Source: Bordetella parapertussis
GTDB lineage: Bacteria; Pseudomonadota; Gammaproteobacteria; Burkholderiales; SG8-41
Length of the DNA: 50,501 nt
Assembly (NCBI GenBank): GCA_945901405.1
Contig: CAMDLH010000023.1
Location: 1 to 50,501, forward strand
Direction: 5' to 3'
Under the pieces are notes generated by a model. The model did not search any database, had not been told where the DNA came from, and saw only the letters and a program-made list of their open reading frames with translations. The position numbers and the translations under genes are program-made. The first letter of the stretch is position 1. Every line of letters begins with the position of its first letter. Below, one piece after another: positions 8,210 through 16,227 of the stretch.

Positions 8210-9145
8210 TCAGGCCGCGCTAGCCCCCACAAACCCCTTGGGCAACCCCGCTTGCGCAATCGAACCGTGAAATGGCTGATCGCCGAGCGCATTTAATGCG
8301 GCACAAACCTTTGCGCGTACTTCGAGCAGCTTTTGCATGTTCACCCCGGTGGCGATGCCCATGGCTTCGAGCATGAACACGGCGTCCTCGGTGGCGATGT
8401 TGCCGCTGGCGCCGGGCGCATAGGGGCAGCCGCCGAGGCCGCCGAGGGTGGCGTCGAACGAACGCGCGCCCGCGTCGTAGGCGGCGGCTACATTCGCCAA
8501 GCCGAGGCCGCGCGTGTCGTGAAAGTGTGCGGTGAGCGGCATGTCGCCGAGGTCATTTTTCACGGCGGTGAACAGACGTTTGACTGACGCCGGATCGGCG
8601 TAGCCCACGGTGTCGGCGAGGATGATTTCCTGCGCGCCCGCGCGCGCGAGGCGCGTGGCGAGTTTGCGCACGGCGTCCTGCGACACCGGGCCTTCGATGG
8701 TGCAACCGAGCGCGGTTGAGAGGCCGCCAACGACGATCGGCTTGCGTCCATTGTGATTGCGCACCAGATCGACGATGCGCTCGAAATCGGCGGCGGATTC
8801 ATCGGTGGAGCGGCGCACGTTGGCGCGGTTGTGACTCTCGCTCACCGACACCACGTAGTTGATTTTGTGCACGCCAAGTTCGAGCGCACGTTCCGCGCCT
8901 TTCATGTTGGGTATCAAGGCGGCGACGGTAAGGCCGGGCAGTGTCAACGCATGCGCGACGACTTCGGCCGCATCGGCGAATTGCGGAATCAGCTTCACTG
9001 GCACGAAGGAACACACTTCGATCTCGCGCACGCCGGCGGCGTATTCGTCGCTGATCCATTGCTTTTTGACTTCCGTGGGCACGAAGGCCGAGACGCTTTG
9101 CAGGCCGTCGCGGGTGCCGACTTCGTTTACTTTAGCGGTGGCCAT
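8210..9145 (-). CDS. hydroxymethylglutaryl-CoA lyase family protein
   Basis: A 311-residue TIM-barrel lyase that cleaves 3-hydroxy-3-methyl-acyl-CoA compounds to acetyl-CoA and a keto acid. Visible motifs are EVGTRDGLQS (metal Asp and catalytic Arg at the barrel top), the HFHDTRGLGLANV metal-histidine strand, and the flexible-loop signature GGLGGCPYAPGASGNIATED with the catalytic Cys. Length is normal. It is the last gene of a leftward acyl-CoA block, 9 bases after the enoyl-CoA hydratase stop. HMG-CoA lyase is the family activity. In this setting a shorter analogue such as citramalyl-CoA is an alternative substrate, but that is inference. It converges on the ATP-grasp gene with 2 bases between stops. 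Confidence 0.9.
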   Translation of the reverse strand: MATAKVNEVGTRDGLQSVSAFVPTEVKKQWISDEYAAGVREIEVCSFVPVKLIPQFADAAEVVAHALTLPGLTVAALIPNMKGAERALELGVHKINYVVSVSESHNRANVRRSTDESAADFERIVDLVRNHNGRKPIVVGGLSTALGCTIEGPVSQDAVRKLATRLARAGAQEIILADTVGYADPASVKRLFTAVKNDLGDMPLTAHFHDTRGLGLANVAAAYDAGARSFDATLGGLGGCPYAPGASGNIATEDAVFMLEAMGIATGVNMQKLLEVRAKVCAALNALGDQPFHGSIAQAGLPKGFVGASAA

Positions 9146-9154
9146 ATGAATCTC

Positions 9155-9943
9155 CTATCTGCCCTTGAACACCGGTTTGCGCTTCTCGCCGAACGCGCGC
9201 ACGCCTTCGAGCCTGTCTTCGGTGACGACGGTGCGATTGTAGGCTTCGATTTCTATCGCCAGCCCGGTGCGCAGATCGACATCGAGCCCGCGGCGGATCG
9301 CGGTCTTGGCCTGGCGCAGCGACACCGGCGCGCTCGCGCACATCGCGCGCGCGGTCTCCAGCGCGGCGGGCATCAGCGCCGCCGGTTCGCACACGCGATT
9401 GACCATGCCCCACTCGCAGCCTTCCTGCGCGCTGAACGCGCGGCCGGTGAGGATCAATTCCTTGGCGCGGCGTTCGCCCACGGCGCGCGGCAGGTTTTGC
9501 GTGCCGCCGCAGCCGGGCAGGATGCCCAGCGTGGTTTCGGGGAGTGCGAAGCGTGCGCTGCTTGAGGCGTAGATGAAGTCGCACGCGAGTGCCAGTTCGC
9601 AGCCGCCGCCGAACGCCGAGCCGTTGACCGCGGCGATCACCGGCACGGTGCAGTTCATCACCGCGTAATACGCTTCCTCGAAAATGGCGTGCTGCATGCG
9701 CCATTGCTCATCGGTCATGCCGTTGCGCTCTTTCAGGTCGCCGCCGGCGCAGAAGGCCTTGTCGCCGCTGCCGGTGATGACGATGCAGCGCCTGTCCTGC
9801 GGGTAAAACGCCAGCGGTGCGAAAATCTCGCGCAACTCCTTGCCCATTTGCGTGTTGAGCGCGTTGCGTACCTCGGGGCGGTTCAGCGTGATGACGGTGA
9901 GGCCGTCGGCGGAAGACTCGACTGCAAGGGTTTCAAAAGCCAT
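9155..9943 (-). CDS. enoyl-CoA hydratase/isomerase family protein
   Basis: A 262-residue crotonase-fold protein. ITGSGDKAFCAGGDLKE and the second oxyanion strand AAVNGSAFGGGCELALACDF are diagnostic. The position of one usual catalytic Glu is seen in FALPETTLGILPGCGGTQNL, where the loop holds Glu and Gly as in true hydratases. It hydrates trans-2-enoyl-CoA or performs a related crotonase reaction in the cytoplasm. AAGGAC precedes the ATG, and a copy of the conserved AAAACAATTACTTACA motif lies 15 bases upstream. This marks a likely promoter for this gene and the HMG-CoA-lyase-like gene behind it. The exact acyl substrate cannot be read from the sequence. Confidence 0.9.
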   Translation of the reverse strand: MAFETLAVESSADGLTVITLNRPEVRNALNTQMGKELREIFAPLAFYPQDRRCIVITGSGDKAFCAGGDLKERNGMTDEQWRMQHAIFEEAYYAVMNCTVPVIAAVNGSAFGGGCELALACDFIYASSSARFALPETTLGILPGCGGTQNLPRAVGERRAKELILTGRAFSAQEGCEWGMVNRVCEPAALMPAALETARAMCASAPVSLRQAKTAIRRGLDVDLRTGLAIEIEAYNRTVVTEDRLEGVRAFGEKRKPVFKGR

Positions 9944-9957
9944 ACAAAAAGTCCTTT

Positions 9958-9974
9958 AAAAACAATTACTTACA
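9958..9974 (-). promoter_or_regulatory. conserved AAAACAATTACTTACA motif, copy 2, with -10-like box
   Basis: The plus strand reads AAAAACAATTACTTACA. Read in the direction of the enoyl-CoA hydratase gene, a TAAAAT hexamer directly precedes TGTAAGTAATTGTTTTT, and the ribosome site AAGGAC follows. The motif would overlap the transcription start, a usual place for a repressor operator. No regulator gene is next to it. Confidence 0.55.
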
Positions 9975-10000
9975 TTTTAATCGAAGAGGCGCGGCGTGCA

Positions 10001-10582
10001 TCACGCAAACACGATATCCGCCGCGGTGGTGATGGTGGCAAAACGCGACACCATTTCCAGCGTTGCCTTGTGTTGCTCGTCGGTGAGCGCCGCGCTGCAA
10101 TCGTCGAGTATCGTGATGTCGTAATCGCGGTCGTGGCCGTCCTTCGCCGCCGACAACACCGCGCCGGTGGTGGACACGCCGCACAACACCAGCTTGGTGA
10201 TTTGATTGGCGCCGAGGATGGGTTCGAGCGTCGTCGCATAGAACGGGCTGACGCGATGCTTGATGATGTCGTAGTCCTGGGGTTGCGACTTTAGCTTCGG
10301 ATGCACTTCCGTGCCCCAGGTGCCAAGCTTGAAGAGACCCGCTTTTTTGACGCCCATGAACAAGCCGCTGTTGCTGGCGACCTCGCGGTAGTCGGACGAA
10401 AACCCCACGCGCACATAACCGATCAACACACCCGCCGCGCGCGCCTTGATGATCGCCAGCGCGGCGTTGTCGATGACCTTGCGCCGCTCAAGAATGGGGC
10501 CGTAACCCTTCTTGCCGTTGGGGCCGTCCTCGTGGATCAGGTCGTTGATCATGTCGAGAATCAGGAACATGGTGTTGGGCAT
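10001..10582 (-). CDS. isochorismatase-like hydrolase lacking the usual catalytic cysteine
   Basis: A 193-residue protein of the isochorismatase/nicotinamidase fold. The first acidic residue is in MFLILDMIND (Asp10) and the lysine is in YDIIKHRVSPFY (Lys109). The segment VLCGVSTTGAVLSAA aligns with the family strand GVxTxxCVxxTA, but the nucleophile position (residue 141) is Ala. As in true isochorismatases, it may act without a thiol, or it may be a binding protein or inactive. It should therefore not be called a maleamate or nicotinamide amidase. The ATG at 10580-10582 is preceded by GGAG. It sits between enoyl-CoA hydratase and a hotdog hydratase on the same strand. Confidence 0.8.
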   Translation of the reverse strand: MPNTMFLILDMINDLIHEDGPNGKKGYGPILERRKVIDNAALAIIKARAAGVLIGYVRVGFSSDYREVASNSGLFMGVKKAGLFKLGTWGTEVHPKLKSQPQDYDIIKHRVSPFYATTLEPILGANQITKLVLCGVSTTGAVLSAAKDGHDRDYDITILDDCSAALTDEQHKATLEMVSRFATITTAADIVFA

Positions 10583-10616
10583 TTCGTTGCTCCGGGTTGC
10601 GAAAATCAAAAGCGTT

Positions 10617-10788
10617 TTTGACGCAGATTTACGCAGATTGAACGCAGATTAACTGCGCCTCTGTCATTCCCGCGCAGGCGGGAATCCATACGCCATCTCA
10701 AGTGGCACGGTGTTATGGGTTCCCGTCTGCGCGGGAACGACAGTGTGGGGTGTAATCTGTGTAAATCCGCGTTAATCCGTGTCGAAAG
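10617..10788. repeat. long hairpin repeat, CAGATT family, copy 2 (with a nested insertion)
   Basis: The left part has GACGCAGATTTACGCAGATT and a further AACGCAGATTAAC. The right part has GTAATCTGTGTAAATCCGCG and ends GTGTCGAAAGG. The middle is occupied by a second repeat type at 10665-10738, so this copy is about twice as long as the others. It lies between the hotdog hydratase stop and the isochorismatase-like start. Confidence 0.8.
10665..10738. repeat. pair of inverted dRS3-like palindromes nested in the larger repeat
   Basis: ATTCCCGCGCAGGCGGGAAT at 10665-10684 and GTTCCCGTCTGCGCGGGAAC at 10719-10738 match the pattern ATTCCCNNNNNNNNGGGAAT known as dRS3 in Neisseria. The two face each other across 34 bases. 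They sit inside the CAGATT-family element, which indicates layered insertion. Confidence 0.7.
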
Positions 10789-10802
10789 GTGTTGCAGTTC
10801 TT

Positions 10803-12005
10803 TTAGCGCACCATCGGCAATTCCAGATCGCACACCGCGCCATTCAACGGCACCTTGGTCGTCGGGTCTTTCGACGGCAGCATCACGGTGGCGAAGCCGG
10901 GCGACGACAGGTCACCGCGCTGGTTGATGCCTTTCATCTCTATATCGACCAGTGCGCAGTGATCCTTCACGTATTTTTTCACCACCTTGCCGCTGATGAA
11001 GGTGGTGTCGCCCTGGCAGTTAAAGAGACGCGCTTCCATGCGCAGGCGTTTTAGCACGGCGTCGTCGCCCATCCAGTTGGTGATGGCGGTGGCGAACCAG
11101 CACGCGCGTTGCGGCAGGTAGTCGTACATGCCGGGCACGCCCACGTCCTTGGCGAAATCTTCGCGATGGTGGCCGATGCCGGTGTATTCGACGCCGCCGC
11201 CGGTTTTCTTGTTGCGGATATAGTGTTTTGGATGCTTGGCCGCATGGCGCAGCAGCACGCCGTGCGCGGCGCCGCGCCCCGAGGCGATGACGAACGCCAT
11301 GGTGTCGGATGCCGACAGCGGTCCGCGCGCGATTTCGTCGATGTTGTCGCCGATGTTGACGTCTTCCCAGTGGCGGGTTTTCTGGCCGCGGATACGCTCG
11401 GGTTCGGTCAGCACCATCTCATCGATGCGGTCGCGTTCCTCGGGCGTATAGACGTGGGTCTTGATCTCTTTGTATTTACCCTTGTCGCGCGAGGCCTTGC
11501 GCTCGTGGCGCGCGGTGAGGCCCAGCGCGCGGCAGATGATTTCGTCGCGCTGGTTGATGTAGGTCGATTCGAGATATTGCATCGCCATCTTGCCGGAGAA
11601 CTTGGACTGTTTCTCCTGTACATCGATCACGCGGTTCCAGATCGAAATGCGGTCGCCGGGGCGCACGTTGCGCATGTATTCGCAATCGATCGCCACGCCA
11701 AAGCCGTGCACGCCGGGCAGGCCCCAGTACGAACGGCCGGGCCAGTGATGCGTCCACGGAAAACACGGATGCGCGATCAGTCCGCCAAAGCGCGTCCAGC
11801 GCGCGTATTCCTGATCGCGATACAGCGGGTTCAAGTCACCCACGCCATTGGCGAAAATGGTGATGCTGTCGAGACTCGCGTCGCGCAGATATTGCTCGGG
11901 CCGCAGTTTGCTGCCGATCAACTCGCGCGCGGCGGACATCGACGCTTCGTTGATCAGGCCTTCCGGCGCTTCTTCGGTGATGTTGAGATCGGTGGGTTTG
12001 TTCAT
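10803..12005 (-). CDS. double-hotdog (MaoC-like) acyl-CoA hydratase/dehydratase
   Basis: A protein of 400 residues, about the length of two fused hotdog domains. The first contains FANGVGDLNPLYRDQEYA and GLIAHPCFPW; the second has ASGRGAAHGVLLRH and, near its end, KGINQRGDLSSPGFATVML. Single-domain MaoC hydratases use Asp-x-Asn-Pro-x-His. Here the first domain has Asp57 and Asn59 but Tyr where the His is expected. It most likely hydrates a branched or dicarboxylic enoyl-CoA. I chose ATG at 12005 because AAGGAACC precedes it and the 13-residue extension looks random. It lies downstream of CoA-ligase subunits on the same strand, which suggests it acts on the CoA ester they make. Confidence 0.78.
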   Translation of the reverse strand: MNKPTDLNITEEAPEGLINEASMSAARELIGSKLRPEQYLRDASLDSITIFANGVGDLNPLYRDQEYARWTRFGGLIAHPCFPWTHHWPGRSYWGLPGVHGFGVAIDCEYMRNVRPGDRISIWNRVIDVQEKQSKFSGKMAMQYLESTYINQRDEIICRALGLTARHERKASRDKGKYKEIKTHVYTPEERDRIDEMVLTEPERIRGQKTRHWEDVNIGDNIDEIARGPLSASDTMAFVIASGRGAAHGVLLRHAAKHPKHYIRNKKTGGGVEYTGIGHHREDFAKDVGVPGMYDYLPQRACWFATAITNWMGDDAVLKRLRMEARLFNCQGDTTFISGKVVKKYVKDHCALVDIEMKGINQRGDLSSPGFATVMLPSKDPTTKVPLNGAVCDLELPMVR

Positions 12006-12038
12006 GATGGTTCCTTCAAAGAAAAGCGAAAAATCTTC

Positions 12039-12145
12039 CGACACAGATTAACGCAGATTAGCGCGGATAACTCCCGATGCAGCGTGAATGTAACGGATTA
12101 TTTCCAGAGGATTTTAATCTGCGAAAATCTGCGAAATCTGTGTCA
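12039..12145. repeat. hairpin repeat, CAGATT family, copy 3
   Basis: The left end reads GACACAGATTAACGCAGATTA and the right end AATCTGCGAAATCTGTGTCAA, with a diverged middle. It lies between the alpha ligase subunit stop and the hotdog hydratase start. Its ends match the other copies, which supports a mobile or formerly mobile unit with terminal inverted repeats. Confidence 0.75.
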
Positions 12146-12167
12146 AAGCAGTTGACGTTGGTGCCCT

Positions 12168-13046
12168 TCAACCAGCCGCGGCCAATGCAGCCTTGGCCTG
12201 CGCAACCAGATCGGTCACATCCTTGCACACATGCACGCCGGCGCGCGCGAGCATTTTAGTCTTTGCGGCATGGCTGTCGGCCTTGCTGCCAACCAGCGCG
12301 GCGGCGTGGCCCATCTTCTTGCCCGGCGGCGCGGTCTTGCCGACGATCAGTGCCGCGATCGGTTTTGCGTCCTTGCGCCGAGCGTATTCGGCGACGGCGG
12401 CTTCTTCCGAGCCGCCGATTTCGCCCAGGTACATGACTGCCTTGGTTTCGGGGTCGGCGTGAAACAGCGCCAATGCTTCCGCTGCCATGGTGCCTTTCAC
12501 TGGATCGCCGCCGATGCCGATCACCGTGGTTTGTCCAATGCCAGCCAATGTGAGCCGCTTGCTGCCTTCATACGACAGCGAGCCGCTGCGCGAAATCACA
12601 CCCATCGGCCCGCGCATGAAGCAAAACGAAGGCATGAAGCCCATCTTGGCCTTGCCCGGTGAAATGATGCCCGGCGAATTGGGGCCGACCAAGCGCGCGC
12701 CGTTGGCTTTCGCCGCGGCACGGATTTCGATGGTGTCGCGCACCGGCATTTCATCGGCGGTGGCGACCACGAGTTTGCAGCCGGCTTCAATGGCCTCGAT
12801 CGCGGCCGCGCGCACCAGCGGCGGCGGCACGAACACCATCGCGGTGTCCGCTTGTGTGGCCTTGCATGCGGCGGCGGCGCTCTCGAACACGGGCACTCCG
12901 TCAACGTCCGTGCCGCCGCGTCCGGGGGATACGCCCGCAACCACGGTGGTGCCGTAGCCGCCGGAGTCGGTGACGAAGAACTTGCCGTAGTTGCCGGTGA
13001 TGCCCATTACCAGCACTTTGTTTGTTTGGTCTAGTAGGATGCTCAT
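12168..13046 (-). CDS. succinyl-CoA-synthetase-like CoA ligase, alpha subunit
   Basis: A 292-residue NAD-fold protein that binds CoA and carries the phosphohistidine of ADP/GDP-forming acid-CoA ligases. [10 protein letters not shown] is the glycine-rich CoA-binding turn, [19 protein letters not shown] is typical, and the phosphorylated His is in [11 protein letters not shown] (His247, close to His246 of E. coli SucD). Around it the usual GHAGAI is GHAAAL. The gene lies 180 bases after the beta subunit, with a hairpin repeat between them. Its placement among acyl-CoA enzymes rather than with oxoglutarate dehydrogenase genes suggests a catabolic acid such as malate or itaconate. That is inference. 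Confidence 0.88.
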   Translation of the reverse strand: MSILLDQTNKVLVMGITGNYGKFFVTDSGGYGTTVVAGVSPGRGGTDVDGVPVFESAAAACKATQADTAMVFVPPPLVRAAAIEAIEAGCKLVVATADEMPVRDTIEIRAAAKANGARLVGPNSPGIISPGKAKMGFMPSFCFMRGPMGVISRSGSLSYEGSKRLTLAGIGQTTVIGIGGDPVKGTMAAEALALFHADPETKAVMYLGEIGGSEEAAVAEYARRKDAKPIAALIVGKTAPPGKKMGHAAALVGSKADSHAAKTKMLARAGVHVCKDVTDLVAQAKAALAAAG

Positions 13047-13089
13047 CGGCGCTCGCTTGAAATCGGCTCTGGATACTTGAGCGCAATTG

Positions 13090-13199
13090 AACCCACCCCC
13101 ATCCTAACCTTCCCCCTGAAGGGGAAGGGATTCCGAGGCATGCGCCTCCCCGCGAATATCCCCTCCCCTTCAGGGGGAGGGCTAAGGTGGGGGTGGGTT
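13090..13199. repeat. intergenic inverted repeat (CCCCTTCAGGGGGAGGG family)
   Basis: Arms of about 40 bases at 13090-13129 and 13161-13199 are near-perfect complements (AACCCACCCCCATCCTAACC against GGCTAAGGTGGGGGTGGGTT). Each arm also contains its own small hairpin around CCCCTGAAGGGG. It lies between the two CoA-ligase subunit genes and could reduce or protect the transcript there. Confidence 0.8.
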
Positions 13200-13226
13200 G
13201 GCAGACGTGTCATTTGCAAAAAATCT

Positions 13227-14348
13227 CTAAACATTCTTCGCCAACCTAACTGCCTCTTTCACCGCCGTCTCCAGCGTCGCATGGTTGTGCGCGCCAAACG
13301 TATCGAAGATCGCCGGCACTTGATCGACATATGTGCCATCGAGCCTGAACACCACGGGTTTCCTGCTCTTGCGCATTGCCATGTTCTCTTTCATCGCGTT
13401 GGCGACGCGATTCATGTGCGTGCCGCCGCCGAATACGCTCACCAAAATAACTTTCACCGCGGGATCGGCGTCGAGCATTGCAAACGCGGGCTTGTAGCCT
13501 CGCGTGGAGGTGGGGCCGGGGCTGGCATCAAGAAAACATGCGGGCTTGCCGCCGCACGCCTTGATCATGTCCATCGCGCCCATGGTCATGCCGGCGCCGC
13601 CGGAAATGAGCGCGATGTCGCCGTCGAGCTTCACATACATATGACCCATGGCGAGACTTGCGCGTTCCAGCTTGCCGGCGCGTTTTAATTCAGCGTTGCG
13701 TTGCGCGAGAATGTCGGCGTTGCGGTAATGCGCCCAATCGTCGTAGACCACTTTCGCGTCCAGCGCCATCAACTCGCCATCCTTGATCTTGGCGAGCGGG
13801 TTGATTTCAATCGTGTGGCAATCGCGCGCGGCGGCGGTTTCCACCAGACGTTGCGCGAGAAAAATCACGCGCTCGCGCATCTGAAAATCTTTTTCTACTT
13901 TTTCCAGCACCGCGCGTAGTTCGTGTGCGCGAAACTTCCACGCCGGGCCTATCGGGTAACGTGCCGGCGGCGGGCCGTCCTCGATGTCGATGCCGCCCTT
14001 GGGCGAGTAGAGCACGACGTAACCTTCCGCCGCGCCATCGATGGTGACCGACAGATAAAGCTCGCGCTCGATGGCCAGCCACGGATCGGCGAGCAGCGCT
14101 TCGGGCTTCTCGCCGTTGAATTCGGTGGCAAAGAGTTTTTTCGCCGCCGCCTTGAGCGCGGCAGCGTTGTTGGCGCGGATCACGCCGCCTTGTTTGCCGC
14201 GGCCGCCGCTGCGCACCTGCGCTTTCACCGCCACTGGATAGTTTTTCACGCGCGGCGCGCGCGCGCCGGGTTTGATCAGCGTGCCGTCGGGCACGGCTAC
14301 CCCCGCGCTACGCAACAGCGCCTTGGCCTCGTGTTCGAGAATCATCAT
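13227..14348 (-). CDS. succinyl-CoA-synthetase-like CoA ligase, beta subunit (ATP-grasp)
   Basis: A 373-residue protein. The N-terminus MILEHEAKALLRSAGVAVPDG and the loop AVKAQVRSGGRGKQGGV are the ATP-grasp domain of SucC-type subunits, and TIEINPLAKIKDGELMALDAK holds the metal-binding acidic residues. In the C-terminal domain the family strand is present as MYVKLDGDIALISGGAGMTM. However, the substrate-end motifs differ from canonical SucC: LDASPGPT replaces LDVGGGA, and FGGGTHMNRVA replaces FGGIVRCDLIA. This supports an acid-CoA ligase with another substrate than succinate. Two ATGs (14348, 14345) follow GGGAG. It is the first gene of the leftward acyl-CoA block. Confidence 0.88.
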   Translation of the reverse strand: MMILEHEAKALLRSAGVAVPDGTLIKPGARAPRVKNYPVAVKAQVRSGGRGKQGGVIRANNAAALKAAAKKLFATEFNGEKPEALLADPWLAIERELYLSVTIDGAAEGYVVLYSPKGGIDIEDGPPPARYPIGPAWKFRAHELRAVLEKVEKDFQMRERVIFLAQRLVETAAARDCHTIEINPLAKIKDGELMALDAKVVYDDWAHYRNADILAQRNAELKRAGKLERASLAMGHMYVKLDGDIALISGGAGMTMGAMDMIKACGGKPACFLDASPGPTSTRGYKPAFAMLDADPAVKVILVSVFGGGTHMNRVANAMKENMAMRKSRKPVVFRLDGTYVDQVPAIFDTFGAHNHATLETAVKEAVRLAKNV

Positions 14349-14515
14349 GGGCGGAATACGCTCCCTGGATCAATGTTGGGGTGGCCGGGTGAACCGGCGC
14401 GCGCACGTCCAGCATGCATGCGCGACGAAAGAATCACGGAAACCGCGAATATAAATCAAATGTGCGGTCTTTGACAAAGCTTCGCGCGTGCGGTCGCTAA
14501 TTCGCTTCAAATCAG

Positions 14516-14600
14516 CCGTAGGAAGGGTGAAACCCATCACAACGAAAGTTCAATCGCCAGTGTTTGTGATGGGTTGCGCTGCGCTCCACCCATCCTACGG
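14516..14600. repeat. intergenic inverted repeat (GTAGGATGGGTG...CCCATCAC family)
   Basis: CCGTAGGAAGGGTGAAACCC at the left and GGGTTGCGCTGCGCTCCACC followed by CATCCTACGG at the right form complementary arms around a short loop. The right arm carries an extra GCGCTGCGCTC. It lies between the acetyltransferase stop and the ligase beta start and may also act as a transcript end for the acetyltransferase gene. Confidence 0.7.
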
Positions 14601-14605
14601 GTACG

Positions 14606-15334
14606 TTATCCGCGCGCCTTTAGCAGCGGTGCGGTCAAGTCCGACAATGACACGCGTTGTTGGCCTTGCGCATCAAAATTCTCCGGCACCAGCCAGCGCG
14701 TGAATGCCGTATCGATGGCCGGCCATTCGCTGTCGATGATCGAATACCAGGCGGTGTCGCGGCTGCGGCCCTTGTAGACGACGGCCTGGCGAAACACGCC
14801 TTCGTAGGAGAAGCCATAGCGCTGCGCGGCCGCGCGCGAGGGCGCGTTGAAGGAATCACATTTCCATTCGTAGCGCCGGTAGCCGAGCGCGAACGCGCGC
14901 TGCATCATCAGATGCATGGCCTCGGTCGCCACGCGCGTGCGCTGCATCGGCGGCGAGAATTTCAGATGCCCGACCTCGATCACGCCGCCTTTCGGATCGA
15001 TGCGCATATAACTTGCGACGCCCACGGCCTTGCCGGTATCGCCGTCGATGATGGCGTGAAACAGCGGGTCGTCGGTGAGGCAGGTCGCGCGCATCCACGT
15101 GAGGTATTCATCAAGACTCGTGAAGGGTCCGCACGAAAGATATGTCCAGTCGGAATCATCCTTGATCAGCGCGTTCGCCGCATAAAGATCGTGCGCGTGT
15201 TTCTCCACGCTGATCGGCTCGACCCGGCAATAGCGCCCGTTCATCGCGCTGCGCGGCGGGCGCGGCGCGCCTTTCCAGTCCGGCATCGGATAGCCGACCG
15301 GCTGGCCGAGGTGATTATGGTGTGGGTTTATCAT
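14606..15334 (-). CDS. GNAT-family N-acetyltransferase (RimJ/RimL type)
   Basis: A 242-residue protein. The core of the acetyl-CoA fold is visible in DTGKAVGVASYMRIDPKGGV, then GHLKFSPPMQRTRVATEAMH with the pyrophosphate-binding loop (QRTRVAT), and YRRYEWKCDSFNAPSRAAAQRYGFSYEGVFRQAVVYKGRSRDTAWYS cut into its usual segments. This end pattern is common in RimL-like enzymes that acetylate protein N-termini or small molecules. The substrate is unknown. No ribosome site is visible before the ATG. The conserved AAAACAATAACTTATA motif lies only 14 bases upstream, so the messenger leader would be very short. Confidence 0.82.
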   Translation of the reverse strand: MINPHHNHLGQPVGYPMPDWKGAPRPPRSAMNGRYCRVEPISVEKHAHDLYAANALIKDDSDWTYLSCGPFTSLDEYLTWMRATCLTDDPLFHAIIDGDTGKAVGVASYMRIDPKGGVIEVGHLKFSPPMQRTRVATEAMHLMMQRAFALGYRRYEWKCDSFNAPSRAAAQRYGFSYEGVFRQAVVYKGRSRDTAWYSIIDSEWPAIDTAFTRWLVPENFDAQGQQRVSLSDLTAPLLKARG

Positions 15335-15347
15335 AAAAAGTTTTTTT

Positions 15348-15363
15348 AAAACAATAACTTATA
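15348..15363 (-). promoter_or_regulatory. conserved AAAACAATAACTTATA motif, copy 3
   Basis: The motif lies 14 bases upstream of the acetyltransferase ATG. Read in gene direction it is TATAAGTTATTGTTTT, preceded by CATAC. A promoter start here would leave a leader of about 25 bases without a ribosome site. Confidence 0.5.
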
Positions 15364-15372
15364 GTATGTCGA

Positions 15373-16227
15373 TCAAGGCTGTTTCAGCCGCCGTAATTCG
15401 GCCACTGCGCCTTCGTATTCAAGGCTGTTGCGCGGACATGTTTTTTGCACGCCGCGCAGAATTGTTGCCGCGCGCTCGTTTTCGTTCTTCATCAGATGCC
15501 AATGCGCGATGAAAAAATCCGCGTCGCAGCGCAGCTCGCGTTGACGCTCGGGGTTGGGGTCGCTCGCGGCTATGGTCACCGACTCCGTATTCGTCGATCC
15601 CATGTAGAGAACGACCACCGGCGACGGCCAGCCCGCGCGCACGCGGCGCGTTTCGCGTTCGAGCAGCACCTCGGCGTCATTCGTGCCGCCGCGTTTGCGC
15701 GCGAGGTATGCCCACAGCGCGGTGTAGACATTCGGGCGCGCGGCGAATTCGGTTTCGATATCGCCCGCCGCGCGCGCGTGTTCGCCCATGTAAAAGCGCG
15801 TGCGCCCGCGCGCGAAATGCACGCCTTCGGCCTTGGGGTCGATCTTGATTGCCGTATCAAAATCAACGATGGCGCGTGCGTAGTCGCCCTTCACTGAATA
15901 CTCGATGGCGCGCGCGTGATGCACAACCGCATTGTTGGGCGTCAGTTTCAACGAAACATCGAAGTCGGCGATCGCGCGGTCGGCTTCACCCTTGTTCGAC
16001 CACTCGACTCCGCGGCTGGTGTGCAGCCGCGCGAGCGCGTCGCCGGTGAACTTGCGTGACTCAATGGCGGCGGTGCAGTGCTTGATCGCGAGATCGGGAT
16101 TGTTGGTGACCGTCTGGCACTGCGCCGCGTCCGCGGCGCTTCGTGCATGTGCCGCGTCGGATGCGCCTTGCGCGCGTGCGGCGCCTGCGGCGAGCATCAG
16201 GCACATGGCAATGGTAATTCTGAACAT
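15373..16227 (-). CDS. exported TPR-repeat protein
   Basis: A 284-residue protein with signal peptide MFRITIAMCLMLAAGAARAQ. Tetratricopeptide helices follow: LARLHTSRGVEWSNKGEADR, AIADFDVSLKLTPNNAVVHH, ARAIEYSVKGDYARAIVDFD and TAIKIDPKAEGVHFARGRTR, each with the Gly/Ala/Pro spacing of TPRs. It is probably a periplasmic protein-interaction scaffold. The ATG overlaps the stop of the aconitase-family small subunit as TGATG, and GGAG lies 9 bases before it. It is therefore translationally coupled to that gene. No enzymatic motif is seen. Confidence 0.82.
   Translation of the reverse strand: MFRITIAMCLMLAAGAARAQGASDAAHARSAADAAQCQTVTNNPDLAIKHCTAAIESRKFTGDALARLHTSRGVEWSNKGEADRAIADFDVSLKLTPNNAVVHHARAIEYSVKGDYARAIVDFDTAIKIDPKAEGVHFARGRTRFYMGEHARAAGDIETEFAARPNVYTALWAYLARKRGGTNDAEVLLERETRRVRAGWPSPVVVLYMGSTNTESVTIAASDPNPERQRELRCDADFFIAHWHLMKNENERAATILRGVQKTCPRNSLEYEGAVAELRRLKQP

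Noticed and set aside
10001..10582. Maleamate or nicotinamide amidase, which would fit the molybdenum hydroxylase as a nicotinate pathway
   Set aside because: The catalytic Cys position is Ala, and the gene is far from the hydroxylase and inside another gene block.
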